This document shows, in pieces, positions 28,907 to 36,924 of a stretch of DNA of 64,000 bases. Within the stretch, counting starts at the first letter, position 1. Each line of letters starts with the position of its first letter. This DNA is from Asticcacaulis aquaticus (GTDB taxonomy: Bacteria > Pseudomonadota > Alphaproteobacteria > Caulobacterales > Caulobacteraceae). The position numbers and the translations under genes are program-made. The stretch covers positions 62,001 to 126,000 of the forward strand of contig NZ_JAQQKX010000003.1 of the NCBI RefSeq assembly GCF_028550415.1. The letters run 5' to 3'. Under the pieces are notes generated by a model. That model did not search any database. It saw only the letters and a program-made list of their open reading frames with translations, and was not told the DNA's origin.

Positions 28907-29176
28907 TTAGTGGTCTTTCTCTTTCCACGCGCGATCGTTCCAGTCGTTTATTTTCGAAGCGATGAAGAAGAAAGCGACGCCGAAACCAAAAAAGCTCAGA
29001 CCCGCAGCGGCCATACCGAGAGCGTGTGGAATATCTCCCGCTTGCAGATACCGATAGACGTGAATGCCGGTCGCGATGACACAGAAGCCGAGCCACAGAA
29101 TGATAAACGTTCTGGTGACGAACCAATGGATAGTTCCATAGATTTTGGCGGCACCTTTAAAACGTTTAAGCTTCAT
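28907..29176 (-). CDS. Small two-helix membrane protein
   Basis: Not recognised; 89 residues. Two hydrophobic segments span about 18-40 (FVTRTFIILWLGFCVIATGI) and 52-72 (ALGMAAAGLSFFGFGVAFFF), with a basic N-terminus and charged C-terminus. It is embedded between the polyamine decarboxylase (9 bases before its start) and the DHS-like gene (160 bases after its stop), all leftward, so it is likely co-transcribed with the decarboxylase. No transporter motif is visible. Base composition is noticeably less GC-rich than in the flanking genes. Confidence 0.65.
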   Translation of the reverse strand: MKLKRFKGAAKIYGTIHWFVTRTFIILWLGFCVIATGIHVYRYLQAGDIPHALGMAAAGLSFFGFGVAFFFIASKINDWNDRAWKEKDH

Positions 29177-29185
29177 CGTTCGCCT

Positions 29186-30454
29186 TTACTTGCTCCGCTT
29201 CTTGCCGCGTTTGCCGCCCTTGGGACGGTTGAGGCGGACGACCTTGTTCTCTTCAACGGCGTCGTAGGCGTTGCGCGGCACGTTGAGCGAGCGCGGGGCC
29301 AGGCCGAACAGCGAGGCCATCGGGGCTTCGTCGAGGAAGACGGTTTCGCTTTCGCCATAGCCGTTGAAACCGGTCGTCATGGCGACGCCATAGGCCCCCA
29401 GCATACCGATTTCGACGTAGTCGCCTTCGTCCACGTCGGCGGGCAGCCAGAACGGCCCCGGCATATGGTCGATGGAATCGCAGGTCGGGCCGTAGAAACG
29501 GAACGGCTTCAAATCTTCGCTCTCGTCGCCATCCTCAGCACGATGCAGACGCACCGGGAACGGCCACTTGGCGTGGGTCGCGTCGAATAGATTGCCGTAG
29601 GCACCGTCGTTCAGATAGAGGGCGTCGCCCTTGCGCAGTTCGACGCGCGTCAGGATCGAGGTCGATTCGGCCACCAGCGAACGGCCGGGCTCGGCCCACA
29701 GCTCGGTCGCCTCGTGCACCTTCATGTCCTCGAAGGCGCGGTCGATGACGTCCATATATTCGGGCAGGGACGGCGGGATCATGCCGGGATAGACCGACGG
29801 GAAGCCGCCGCCGACATCGACGATATCGGCCAGCACCCCGGCGCGAACCAGCGCGCGCGAGGCTGCCGACATGGCGGCCGCATAGGCGGTCGGACGCATG
29901 CACTGCGAACCGACGTGGAACGACAGGCCCATACGGTCCTGCGTCGCCTGACGCGCCGCCAGCAGCAGGGCCGGGGCCTCATAGGGTTGGGCACCGAACT
30001 TGTTGGTCAGGGGCAGGTTCGAGCCTTCGCCCGAGGTCGCCAGACGCACGATCAGGTTCAGATCCTTCGCGCCACCCGTGGCGTCGAGGATCTTTTGCAA
30101 TTCTTCGTGGGTATCGAGGCTGAAGGTCTTCACGCCGAAGTCATGATAGGCCTCGGCGATGGCGCGGCGCGACTTGACCGGGTGCATGAAGGCCAGGCGC
30201 GCGTCGGGCGCGATATCCTTCACCAGCTTGACTTCGTTGATCGAGGCCACGTCGAACGAGCGCACACCGGCTTCCAGCAGGGTCTGAATGACCCATGCGG
30301 ACGGGTTGGCCTTGACGGCATAGAAGACATCGCCCTTGAAGTGGCGCTGGAACCATTGCGCTGCGACGGAAACAGGCTCGCGTCGCACAAGGGCGACGGG
30401 CTTTTCCGGTGACTGCTCGCGGACCAGGTCCAGGGCCGTTTGGTAGTGTTTCAC
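29186..30454 (-). CDS. Ornithine decarboxylase (PLP, alanine-racemase fold)
   Basis: Fold-type III PLP decarboxylase of 422 residues, most like the eukaryotic-type ornithine (or lysine/ornithine) decarboxylases. Lys48 in FYAVKANP is the PLP Schiff-base lysine. VDVGGGFPSVYPG binds the phosphate, WAEPGRSLVAES is a family motif, and the catalytic Cys325 sits in GPTCDSIDHM. The GTG start gives a normal N-terminus. The C-terminal 20 residues are strongly basic (KGGKRGKKRSK). Paired with the DHS-like gene downstream, it would provide putrescine for a homospermidine-type product. Preference for ornithine over lysine is inferred from the DSID region and not certain. Confidence 0.9.
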   Translation of the reverse strand: MKHYQTALDLVREQSPEKPVALVRREPVSVAAQWFQRHFKGDVFYAVKANPSAWVIQTLLEAGVRSFDVASINEVKLVKDIAPDARLAFMHPVKSRRAIAEAYHDFGVKTFSLDTHEELQKILDATGGAKDLNLIVRLATSGEGSNLPLTNKFGAQPYEAPALLLAARQATQDRMGLSFHVGSQCMRPTAYAAAMSAASRALVRAGVLADIVDVGGGFPSVYPGMIPPSLPEYMDVIDRAFEDMKVHEATELWAEPGRSLVAESTSILTRVELRKGDALYLNDGAYGNLFDATHAKWPFPVRLHRAEDGDESEDLKPFRFYGPTCDSIDHMPGPFWLPADVDEGDYVEIGMLGAYGVAMTTGFNGYGESETVFLDEAPMASLFGLAPRSLNVPRNAYDAVEENKVVRLNRPKGGKRGKKRSK

Positions 30455-30773
30455 TAGCCAAAACCCCGTAGATAAAAGTTAAACCCAGACCGGCGTTAGC
30501 AGCGTTTCATGGATACCCAGCCGAGGATCATACTGATCACAAGGCCCCAGGGTGTCCAACCTATGTGTCGGGGTCCGCCGGAAGCGCGCTATATCGGGTA
30601 TTTTCGCCCCTGTGTAAAGAGTTTCAGGGCATAAAATTTCAATGACAACCATCGGCAGGGCCGACCTCTTGCGGCAAATGGCCCGTTTCAGATGTGAGGC
30701 GGTTGCCAAACCCCCGAAACTTCGGCAAGACTCCCGTTCATATCTGTTAACGCGTAGGGGCCGGGGCCACCGA
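30455..30773. other. Divergent intergenic region, decarboxylase / phnC
   Basis: The 319 bases between the leftward polyamine genes and the rightward transporter must hold both promoters. The frame open from 30642 into phnC is rejected as coding (see phnC). A Pho-box-like pair near 30735-30753 was examined and found too poor. I see no other assignable site. Confidence 0.45.
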
Positions 30774-31580
30774 ATGTCGAGTTTGGTCGAAGTGCAGTCG
30801 GTGACAAAAACCTACGTCCAGAAGGCGCAGGGCGATACGCCGTCGCGTCCGTTCAAGGCACTGGATGCCGTGTCCTTTGCCATGACCAAGCCTGAGCGTA
30901 TCGGCCTGATCGGGCCGTCGGGATCGGGTAAGTCGACGCTGTTGCGCTCGCTTTCGGGCCTGATCGTGACCGAGACGGGTACGGTGACGGTGCTGGACAA
31001 GACCGTTCAGTCTGCGGGTCGCCTTGGTGAAGATGTGCGCGCCGCACGGGCGTCGATGGGCATGATCGCGCAGTCGTTCAATCTGGTCGGACGGCTGTCG
31101 TTATTTACCAATGCGGCTTTGGGGTTGCTGGGGCGTATCAACCCGTGGCGTGGCTTTTTCGGCCTGTGGACCGTAGAGGAAAAGCAGCGCGTCATGGCGG
31201 CGCTCGATCACGTCGGCATCGCCGAACGGGCGGGGCAACGCGCCAATACCCTGTCCGGCGGGCAGCAGCAGCGCGGCGCGATCGCGCGCGCCATCGTGCA
31301 GGACGCGAAACTCATTCTGGCCGACGAGCCCGTCGCCTCGCTCGATCCGGTGTCGGCGCGCCGGGTGATGGAACTGCTGGTCGATGTCAATGAGCGGCAA
31401 AAGGTCGGTGTTATCGTTACCCTGCATCAGGTCGACTATGCGCGGAAATATTGCGACCGCATTCTGGCCCTCAAGGCCGGTAAGATCGTCTATGATGGTC
31501 CCGCCGATACGCTGGGGTTAGAGCAACTCAAGGATATCTACGGCTCTGAGATCGAGTCCGCCTATTGGGGAGAGATTTGA
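30774..31580 (+). CDS. phnC: Phosphonate/phosphate-type ABC transporter ATP-binding protein
   Basis: ATPase of a PhnCDE-type importer. It has 268 residues from the ATG giving MSSLVEVQSVTKTY; 44 extra codons upstream lie in the intergenic region. Walker A GPSGSGKSTLL, Q-loop MIAQSFNLV, signature LSGGQQQRGAIARA, Walker B KLILADEPVASLDP and the switch His in VTLHQVDYA are all present. The NLVGRLSLFTNAALGLLGR stretch with FGLWT insert is characteristic of the PhnC subfamily. The stop is one base before phnD. Confidence 0.92.
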   Translation: MSSLVEVQSVTKTYVQKAQGDTPSRPFKALDAVSFAMTKPERIGLIGPSGSGKSTLLRSLSGLIVTETGTVTVLDKTVQSAGRLGEDVRAARASMGMIAQSFNLVGRLSLFTNAALGLLGRINPWRGFFGLWTVEEKQRVMAALDHVGIAERAGQRANTLSGGQQQRGAIARAIVQDAKLILADEPVASLDPVSARRVMELLVDVNERQKVGVIVTLHQVDYARKYCDRILALKAGKIVYDGPADTLGLEQLKDIYGSEIESAYWGEI

Positions 31581-31581
31581 C

Positions 31582-32607
31582 ATGACGGTGTCACGCAAGG
31601 ACATGCTGCGCGGGATCGCGGCCTCGGCACTTTTCATGGTCGCGGGTTGCGAGCGCAAGGCCGCGTCGGCCAAAGGCCCGCGCACCGAGATAAACTTCTC
31701 GATCCTGTCGACCGAGAACGCCCAGAATATGGAGCCGCTGTGGAAGCCGTTCCTTGAGGACATGTCGAAACAGACAGGTCTGACTATCAAGCCCTATTTC
31801 GGCAGCAACTACACCACCCTGATCGAAGCCATGCGCTTCGACAAGGTGCAACTGGGCTGGTTCTCCAACGCCTCGGGCCTCGAAGCCGTGCGCCGTTCGG
31901 ATGGCGAGGTCTTTGCGCGCTCGTCGGACACGTCGGGCGTCGATGGCTATCAGTCGGTGATTATCACGCGCGCCGATTCACCGCTTACCGCTGAAGACCT
32001 GTTAAAATGCGACGGGACAAAAACCTTCGGCATGGGCGATGTGAAATCGACCTCGGGCACGCTGGCGCCGATGACCTATTTCTTCCTGCCGGCCAAGGTC
32101 GATCCGGCCAAATGCTTCAAGAGCGTGCGCTCGGCGGGGCATGAGGTCAATTTCCTCGCGGTGGCCAATGGCGTCGTTGACGCGGCGACCAATAACAATG
32201 CCTCGCTGGAGCGCATGGGGCAGGCGCACCCGGAAAAGCTCAAGCAGGTCAAGGTTATCTGGACCTCGCCGACCCTGCCCGAAGACCCGATCATCTGGCG
32301 CAAGGACCTCGACCCCGCGACCAAGGAGAAGATCCGCTCCTTCTTCCTGACCTATGGCACGGGCAAGGATGCGGAAGGCGCGCGTCAGCTTAAGGTATTG
32401 AACAATCTGTTGTTCGGGGTGTTCAAACCTGCGGATAACACGCACTTGTTGCCGGTGCGGGAAATGGAGGCCGCCGAGGCGTTGATTCAGGCACAGAACG
32501 CGGGCGATGCCGCGGCGGTCGAAAAGGCCAAGGCCGATCTGGCCGCCGTGACCAAAGAAGCCGACGCCGTCAAGGCCGCGCCGCAAGCCGCACCTGATGC
32601 TCAGTAA
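31582..32607 (+). CDS. phnD: PhnD-type substrate-binding lipoprotein
   Basis: Periplasmic binding component, 341 residues, probably lipid-anchored: the leader MTVSRKDMLRGIAASALFM ends in VAGC, a lipobox with Cys23. The mature part has PhnD features: SILSTENAQNMEPLWKPFLEDM, FDKVQLGWFSNAS, FGMGDVKSTSGTLAP, and AATNNNASLERM near the hinge. The C-terminus carries an Ala/Lys/Asp-rich helix of about 40 residues beyond the usual fold. The ligand may be a phosphonate, phosphite or phosphate; no C-P lyase genes are nearby. Its stop overlaps the phnE start (TAATG). Confidence 0.9.
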   Translation: MTVSRKDMLRGIAASALFMVAGCERKAASAKGPRTEINFSILSTENAQNMEPLWKPFLEDMSKQTGLTIKPYFGSNYTTLIEAMRFDKVQLGWFSNASGLEAVRRSDGEVFARSSDTSGVDGYQSVIITRADSPLTAEDLLKCDGTKTFGMGDVKSTSGTLAPMTYFFLPAKVDPAKCFKSVRSAGHEVNFLAVANGVVDAATNNNASLERMGQAHPEKLKQVKVIWTSPTLPEDPIIWRKDLDPATKEKIRSFFLTYGTGKDAEGARQLKVLNNLLFGVFKPADNTHLLPVREMEAAEALIQAQNAGDAAAVEKAKADLAAVTKEADAVKAAPQAAPDAQ

Positions 32608-33419
32608 TGTCTGAGTCCCGACTGACGGCACTGGAGCCGCCGCGCGCTTCCTTAAGCCAAAAACTCCTGACATGGGGCGTATGGCTCGCTGTCGGCCTCG
32701 TTCTGGCGCTTAGCTTTAAGGGCGCGCAGATCGGCAACCTGCCGTCGCTATGGCAGAATTCCGCCAATACCAGCGCCTATATGCGCGATTATGTGCACCC
32801 CGATTTTTCAAGCTGGCCGACGGTCAGGATGTATATCGAGCAGATGGGGCTGACCATTGCCGTGGCCATCTGGGGGACGGTGATCTCGGTCGTGCTGGCG
32901 GTGCCGTTTGCGCTGCTGTCCTCGGCCAATATAGCGCCGTCATGGATCGTGTTCCCGGTCCGTCGCCTGATGGATGTGCTGCGCTCGGTCAACGAGCTGG
33001 TGCTGGGGACGGCGTTCGTCGTCGCCGTCGGGCTGGGACCGCTGGCCGGGGTGTTGGCGCTGGCGCTGCACAATACGGGCGTGCTGGCCAAGCTGTTTTC
33101 CGAAGCCGTTGAAGCCGTCGATAATGCGCCGATCGAAGGGGTCCGCGCCACGGGCGGTACGCGGCTGCATGAGATTGTCTGGGGCGTCATCCCTCAGGTC
33201 GGGCCGCTATGGACGTCCTTTGCGCTCTATCGGTTTGAATCGAGCGCCCGCTCGGCCACCGTGCTGGGCCTGATCGGCGCAGGTGGGATCGGACAGATTT
33301 TGTTCGATAATATCAACAGCTTCAACTATGCCCGCGTCTCGGCGATCGCCATTGTGATCGTAGTGGCGGTGACCCTGATCGATATTGCCTCTTCGGCCAT
33401 TCGCAAGCGGTTGTTGTGA
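32607..33419 (+). CDS. phnE: PhnE-type ABC transporter permease
   Basis: Inner membrane permease of the same importer. It has 270 residues, with an N-terminal membrane segment (about 20-42) followed by five more. The EAA loop facing the ATPase reads EAVDNAPIEGVRATGGTRLHEIVWGVIPQ. IGAGGIGQILFDNINSFNYARVSAI near the end is a PhnE hallmark. It is a single permease, so the transporter probably uses a homodimer. The start overlaps the phnD stop by one base. Confidence 0.92.
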   Translation: MSESRLTALEPPRASLSQKLLTWGVWLAVGLVLALSFKGAQIGNLPSLWQNSANTSAYMRDYVHPDFSSWPTVRMYIEQMGLTIAVAIWGTVISVVLAVPFALLSSANIAPSWIVFPVRRLMDVLRSVNELVLGTAFVVAVGLGPLAGVLALALHNTGVLAKLFSEAVEAVDNAPIEGVRATGGTRLHEIVWGVIPQVGPLWTSFALYRFESSARSATVLGLIGAGGIGQILFDNINSFNYARVSAIAIVIVVAVTLIDIASSAIRKRLL

Positions 33420-33769
33420 TGAGTTATTATGAACAGGATATCATAGCGCCGGTTTCCATTCATCATGGACTTGACTATGGGGTGCCTGAGCTCGATGGAA
33501 GTTTTGGATTTTTGTATAATTTCATAGACTACAGATTCGAAGCAGACGGTCAGGCGCTCACGGCGCGTCACTATCTCGATCAGTTTGGGGTCGTATCGCT
33601 AACTGAAGAAGTCGAGCTGACATCTGAGTTTGCCCAGAGCGTTTTAGTGTTTCTGGCGATGCGCTTTTCTGAAGTTCTTGATGCGGGACAAGGCAAGCTT
33701 CCGGAAGCGATAACCTCCGAATTGCGTTCGCGCCTTGCTGCGCACATGGCAAAACACGCTATTAAGTAA
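33416..33769 (+). CDS. Small protein coupled to the phnCDE genes, unknown function
   Basis: Not recognised; 117 residues from GTG 33416, or 116 from the ATG at 33419 that overlaps the phnE TGA. The sequence is soluble and acidic, with an aromatic N-terminal half (FGFLYNFIDYRFEADG) and two likely C-terminal helices (FAQSVLVFLAMRFSEVL; AITSELRSRLAAHMAKHA). Base composition is markedly less GC-rich than phnE. Overlap with phnE suggests translational coupling, but a role in uptake is only a positional guess. Confidence 0.6.
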   Translation: MMSYYEQDIIAPVSIHHGLDYGVPELDGSFGFLYNFIDYRFEADGQALTARHYLDQFGVVSLTEEVELTSEFAQSVLVFLAMRFSEVLDAGQGKLPEAITSELRSRLAAHMAKHAIK

Positions 33770-33775
33770 GCGCTT

Positions 33776-34846
33776 TTAAGCCGCCCTGCGCTTCAAGCGG
33801 CGCGGCAGGGCCCGCAAACGCGCCCAGAGCTTCTTCTTTTCCGCTTCCGGATAGGGCTCCAGATTGCGGATGAACTCCTCCGCACAGGCCCGCCAGGAAA
33901 ACTTCTCGGCGTGGCGGCGTACGTGGCCGCGATCCAGTTTCAGGGCCTCTTTGATCGCCACGCTCAGATCGTCGTCGATGACGCCCGCCCCGGTGCCGGG
34001 GATCAGGTCGATCGGGCCATGCGCCGGGAAGGCGGCGACCGGGGTGCCGGTGGCCATGGCTTCGAGGATCACCAGCCCGAAGGTATCGGTCAGGGACGGG
34101 AAGACGAAGACGTCGGAATCGGCATAGGATCGGGCCAGTTCGTCGCCGAAGCGCGGACCGGTAAACAGAACGTCCGGATATTTTTCCCTGAGTTCTTCCA
34201 GTTGCGGGCCCTTGCCGACCACCACCTTGGTGCCGGGCAGGTCGAGCGACAGGAAGGCCTCGATATTCTTTTCGATGGCGACGCGGCCGATATAGGTCAT
34301 GATCGGGCGCGGCAGGTCGCCGAAGATGGGCTCAAGATCAGGGCGGAACATCTCGGTATCGACGCCGCGCGTCCACGGCGAGATATTGCGGAACCCGCGC
34401 GCCTCAAGGTCCTTTTGCAGGGTGGGCGTCGCCACCATGATGCGGCCCGACGCCTTGTGGAACCAGCGCATATAGCCGTAGCCCCAGCTGAGCGGGATGG
34501 GCAGGCGCGCCGAGACATATTCGGGAAACTTGGTGTGGTAAGACGTCGTGAACGGCATCTTCCATTCGATGCACACCCGCCGCGCCGCCAGACCGACAAA
34601 GGCTTCGGTGGCGATATGGACGGCGTCGGGCTCATAGTCCTGAATGATTTCGCGCACGTCTTCGTAGCAGCCGAGCGCCAGCTTCACTTCGGGATAGTCG
34701 GGCCAGGAGACGGACTTGAACTGGTTATAGTCCACGATCTTGAATTCGTGGCCCAGTTTTTCGCATTCGCCGATCACGCGCTTGAGCGTCGTAACGACGC
34801 CATTGACCTGAGGGTCCCACGCATCGGTCGCAAGCAGAATACGCAC
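33776..34846 (-). CDS. Glycosyltransferase family 4 (mannosyl/glycolipid type)
   Basis: GT-B fold retaining glycosyltransferase of 356 residues. The N-terminal acceptor domain begins RILLATDAWDPQVNGVV; the C-terminal nucleotide-sugar domain has YIGRVAIEKNIEAFL, a VGKGP turn, and the sugar-nucleotide site PSLTDTFGLVILEAMATGTPVAA with the EX7E pattern. The GTG start has AGGA five bases upstream; the frame is open 65 codons further, but that DNA is intergenic in character. The sequence resembles bacterial glycosyltransferases that decorate diacylglycerol or phosphatidylinositol. Lipid glycosylation, for example under phosphate limitation, is plausible beside a phn-type transporter but unproven. 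The C-terminus is basic (RALPRRLKRRAA), suiting membrane association. Confidence 0.85.
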   Translation of the reverse strand: MRILLATDAWDPQVNGVVTTLKRVIGECEKLGHEFKIVDYNQFKSVSWPDYPEVKLALGCYEDVREIIQDYEPDAVHIATEAFVGLAARRVCIEWKMPFTTSYHTKFPEYVSARLPIPLSWGYGYMRWFHKASGRIMVATPTLQKDLEARGFRNISPWTRGVDTEMFRPDLEPIFGDLPRPIMTYIGRVAIEKNIEAFLSLDLPGTKVVVGKGPQLEELREKYPDVLFTGPRFGDELARSYADSDVFVFPSLTDTFGLVILEAMATGTPVAAFPAHGPIDLIPGTGAGVIDDDLSVAIKEALKLDRGHVRRHAEKFSWRACAEEFIRNLEPYPEAEKKKLWARLRALPRRLKRRAA

Positions 34847-35195
34847 GGTTGTCCTCAACTCCCTCAACGAACGGATCGCAATCTGTAAAGTGCAATCGGG
34901 CGCGTGTGAAGCATGATTTTGTATCAGACGCATGACGGTTTGACCTTGGGGCAAGCGCGGATGCCAGATAAAATTCGTCCGCAAACCGATATTTTCCAAG
35001 GGAAAACCCGGCATGGGCACCGGGTTTTTGTTGCGATGCACAAAAAGCGGCGTATAATTGCGGCTGGGGATTTGTCGCGTTCACTTGCTGTAACAATGGC
35101 TTGCCAAGCGCGTCGAATGCCCTAAATCTGAGTATCGTTCGCATCTGCGTGGTCACCCACCGGCAGGCACGGCGCGGGCGCAAGAAGGCATGTTG
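34847..35195. other. Divergent intergenic region, glycosyltransferase / TetR
   Basis: The 349 bases contain promoters for both divergent genes and one terminator-like hairpin (35003-35029). A 70-codon frame at 34913-35125 spans the hairpin and has no coding character. Confidence 0.5.
35003..35029. terminator. Orphan terminator-like hairpin between divergent genes
   Basis: AAAACCCGG, nine bases, CCGGGTTTTT: a strong stem with T5 on the plus strand and TTTT on the minus. No annotated gene ends here. It may end a small RNA or attenuate the leader of one of the divergent genes. Confidence 0.6.
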
Positions 35196-35819
35196 ATGAG
35201 CGAGAAACCGAAAGATACGCCCAAATCCCGCCGCACGCGGGTGCAGATTCTGGAGACGGCCATGCGGCTGTTTGCGGAACTGGGCTATGATCGCGCCGGT
35301 AACGCTGCCATCGCTGAGGCCTGCGGCCTGACGCGCGGGGCCATGCTTTATCATTTTCCCACCCGCGAAGCCCTGGTCGAGGCCGCTGCCTGGCACATTC
35401 AGGCGGCGCGCGAAGCGGCCTTCGAGGCCGAGGCGGGTAAGCTGAAACCCGATCAGGACGCTCTCGACGGGGCGATCGACGCCTATTGGCGGCTGCTGAG
35501 TTCGGTGCCGTTCGCGGCCTTTCTGGCGCTGGAACGCGCCGCGCGTCAGGATCAGGACGTCGCCAAGGCGATCAAGCCGGCGCAGGAGGCCTTCGACCGC
35601 GGTGCCATGGGGCGCGCCACGCCGGGCTTTATCACCGCGGGGGTCGATGCACGCTTTCAGGCCAGCCGCGACCTGGCCCGGTTCGCCCTCGACGGCCTGC
35701 ACCGGGCGGCGCTCACCTACGATCAGAACGAGCGGGTCGAGAATCTGCTTAATGTCATCAAGCGCGCGGTCCATATGCTGAACCGCAAGGGCGACGTGAC
35801 CGATCTGTGGAACGACTAG
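35196..35819 (+). CDS. TetR family transcriptional regulator
   Basis: DNA-binding regulator of 207 residues. The N-terminal helix-turn-helix (about 14-60) reads RVQILETAMRLFAELGYDRAGNAAIAEACGLTRGAMLYHFPTRE in outline, typical of TetR proteins. The C-terminal ligand-binding domain is unassigned. Start at the second ATG because AAGG lies eight bases before it. Two bases after its stop a TTG start opens the DUF5990 gene, so the two may be co-transcribed. Autoregulation and control of the divergent glycosyltransferase are usual possibilities for such a layout. Confidence 0.9.
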   Translation: MSEKPKDTPKSRRTRVQILETAMRLFAELGYDRAGNAAIAEACGLTRGAMLYHFPTREALVEAAAWHIQAAREAAFEAEAGKLKPDQDALDGAIDAYWRLLSSVPFAAFLALERAARQDQDVAKAIKPAQEAFDRGAMGRATPGFITAGVDARFQASRDLARFALDGLHRAALTYDQNERVENLLNVIKRAVHMLNRKGDVTDLWND

Positions 35820-35820
35820 A

Positions 35821-36243
35821 TTGGTCGATGCGGCGATCATCCTGCGCCTGACGATCAAAGACCCGGTGCCGGGTGTTCTCTACAGTCTTCAGGACAAGGA
35901 TAATCGACCGGTCGAAGCCAAAATCGCCGGGGAGACGTCTCTATCCTTCGATGTGCCGGTGCGCCTGTCCGACGACGGGCGCTGGCTGGGGGCGTTCGTG
36001 CGGCGCGAAGGCCCGACGCGCCGCTTCATCTATATCGCCATCGGCCAGCAAGCCGGTGAGTCCCATAGCCTGTGGAGCCGACGGGCGAAGATCGACATCC
36101 ACACCCTACCCGAAGATTTGCGCGTCCTTGCCCGGGCGGGTCGTGTCATCGAGGCCGTACTGCCCGGTCGTGGCAAGGACGGTACGCCTGCGTGCGCCAC
36201 GGTTCGGCCCGCCGGGGGCTGGCGCGAGTCAGAAAACGGCTGA
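35821..36243 (+). CDS. DUF5990 family protein
   Basis: A 140-residue cytosolic protein. ILRLTIKDPVPGVLYSLQDK at the start, followed by GAFVRREGPTRRFIYIAIGQ and SLWSRRAKIDI, matches my recollection of the DUF5990 pattern (a beta-rich domain with PPGV, FIYI-IG and WSRR-KI blocks). No function is known. The C-terminal 40 residues appear disordered. The TTG start immediately follows the TetR stop, so expression is probably coupled. panD begins 56 bases downstream. Confidence 0.7.
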   Translation: MVDAAIILRLTIKDPVPGVLYSLQDKDNRPVEAKIAGETSLSFDVPVRLSDDGRWLGAFVRREGPTRRFIYIAIGQQAGESHSLWSRRAKIDIHTLPEDLRVLARAGRVIEAVLPGRGKDGTPACATVRPAGGWRESENG

Positions 36244-36299
36244 CTTTCCGGCGGACAGACGATATTAGCCACGGTCAAATCTCTTTCTGAAAGCCGTCC

Positions 36300-36665
36300 A
36301 TGCGTCAGTTGCTGCGTTCCAAGATCCACAATGCCTACGTCACCGAGGCCAATCTCGCCTATATCGGCTCGATCACCATCGACGAGGACCTGATGGACGC
36401 TGTCGGCCTGTGGGACGGCGAGCGGGTGCTGGTGGTGTCCAACACCTCCGGTGCGCGGCTGGAAACCTACGTCATCACCGGTGAGCGCGGTTCGGGCAAG
36501 ATCGCCATGAACGGTGCCGCGGCCCATCTGATCAACGAATCCGAACAGATCATCATCATGGGGTTCGAGCTGACCGACGCGCCGATTATCCCCAGAGTCG
36601 TGCTGGTCGACCGTGAAAATAAGATTGACCGCTATCTGTCCGAAACGCCCTCGACGATTCTTTAA
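36300..36665 (+). CDS. panD: Aspartate 1-decarboxylase (pyruvoyl enzyme proenzyme)
   Basis: Makes beta-alanine from aspartate for pantothenate and CoA. It has 121 residues. The proenzyme self-cleaves between Gly23 and Ser24 in YIGSITID to create the pyruvoyl group. Other signatures are RSKIHNAYVTEANL at the N-terminus, TYVITGERGSG with the catalytic Tyr, and NGAAAHL. It lies downstream of TetR-DUF5990 on the same strand and no other pantothenate gene is in the window. Confidence 0.95.
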   Translation: MRQLLRSKIHNAYVTEANLAYIGSITIDEDLMDAVGLWDGERVLVVSNTSGARLETYVITGERGSGKIAMNGAAAHLINESEQIIIMGFELTDAPIIPRVVLVDRENKIDRYLSETPSTIL

Positions 36666-36807
36666 CAAGAGTCTTTTTTGGGGACATTTCTGTGAATCCC
36701 GGCCAAGCCCTTGAGCAGCTTGAACTTCTGATTTTTTTAGGATTTCATTAACTAAAAAGTTCGCCCGTGCGGCGACTTGGCCGTTGACGACTTCCCCGAC
36801 TTATGGC

Positions 36808-36851
36808 CCCATATAGTTGTTCAGGGTGACATCAACCACTATATCTAGTTG
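36808..36851 (+). promoter_or_regulatory. Candidate tandem NrdR boxes upstream of nrdA
   Basis: The 3' box CCACTATATCTAGTTG (36836-36851) is close to the NrdR consensus ACACTATATATAGTGT. A poorer 5' site, CCCCATATAGTTGT (36807-36820), lies with its AGTT element 32 bases upstream of the same element in the 3' box, i.e. about three helical turns. NrdR boxes in bacteria normally come as such a pair before ribonucleotide reductase genes. The nrdA ATG is 74 bases further on. Confidence 0.6.
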
Positions 36852-36924
36852 CCAGATACGGTTGTTGGGTCGGCCATTTGTAAGCTCCGGGGGCGGAGCG
36901 GTTTAGCTTTCCAGGTGAAGTGAC

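Noticed and set aside
30735-30753. Possible Pho box before phnC (CCGTTCATATCTGTTAAC)
   Set aside because: The two half-sites are 10 rather than 11 bases apart and match CTGTCAT poorly; not enough to claim PhoB control.
30642-30773. 44-residue extension of PhnC
   Set aside because: The sequence has no ABC similarity and lies in the divergent promoter region; MSSLVEVQSVTKTY is the usual N-terminus.
34913-35125. 70-codon frame between the glycosyltransferase and tetR
   Set aside because: It crosses a terminator hairpin, has no ribosome-binding site and no coding-like composition.
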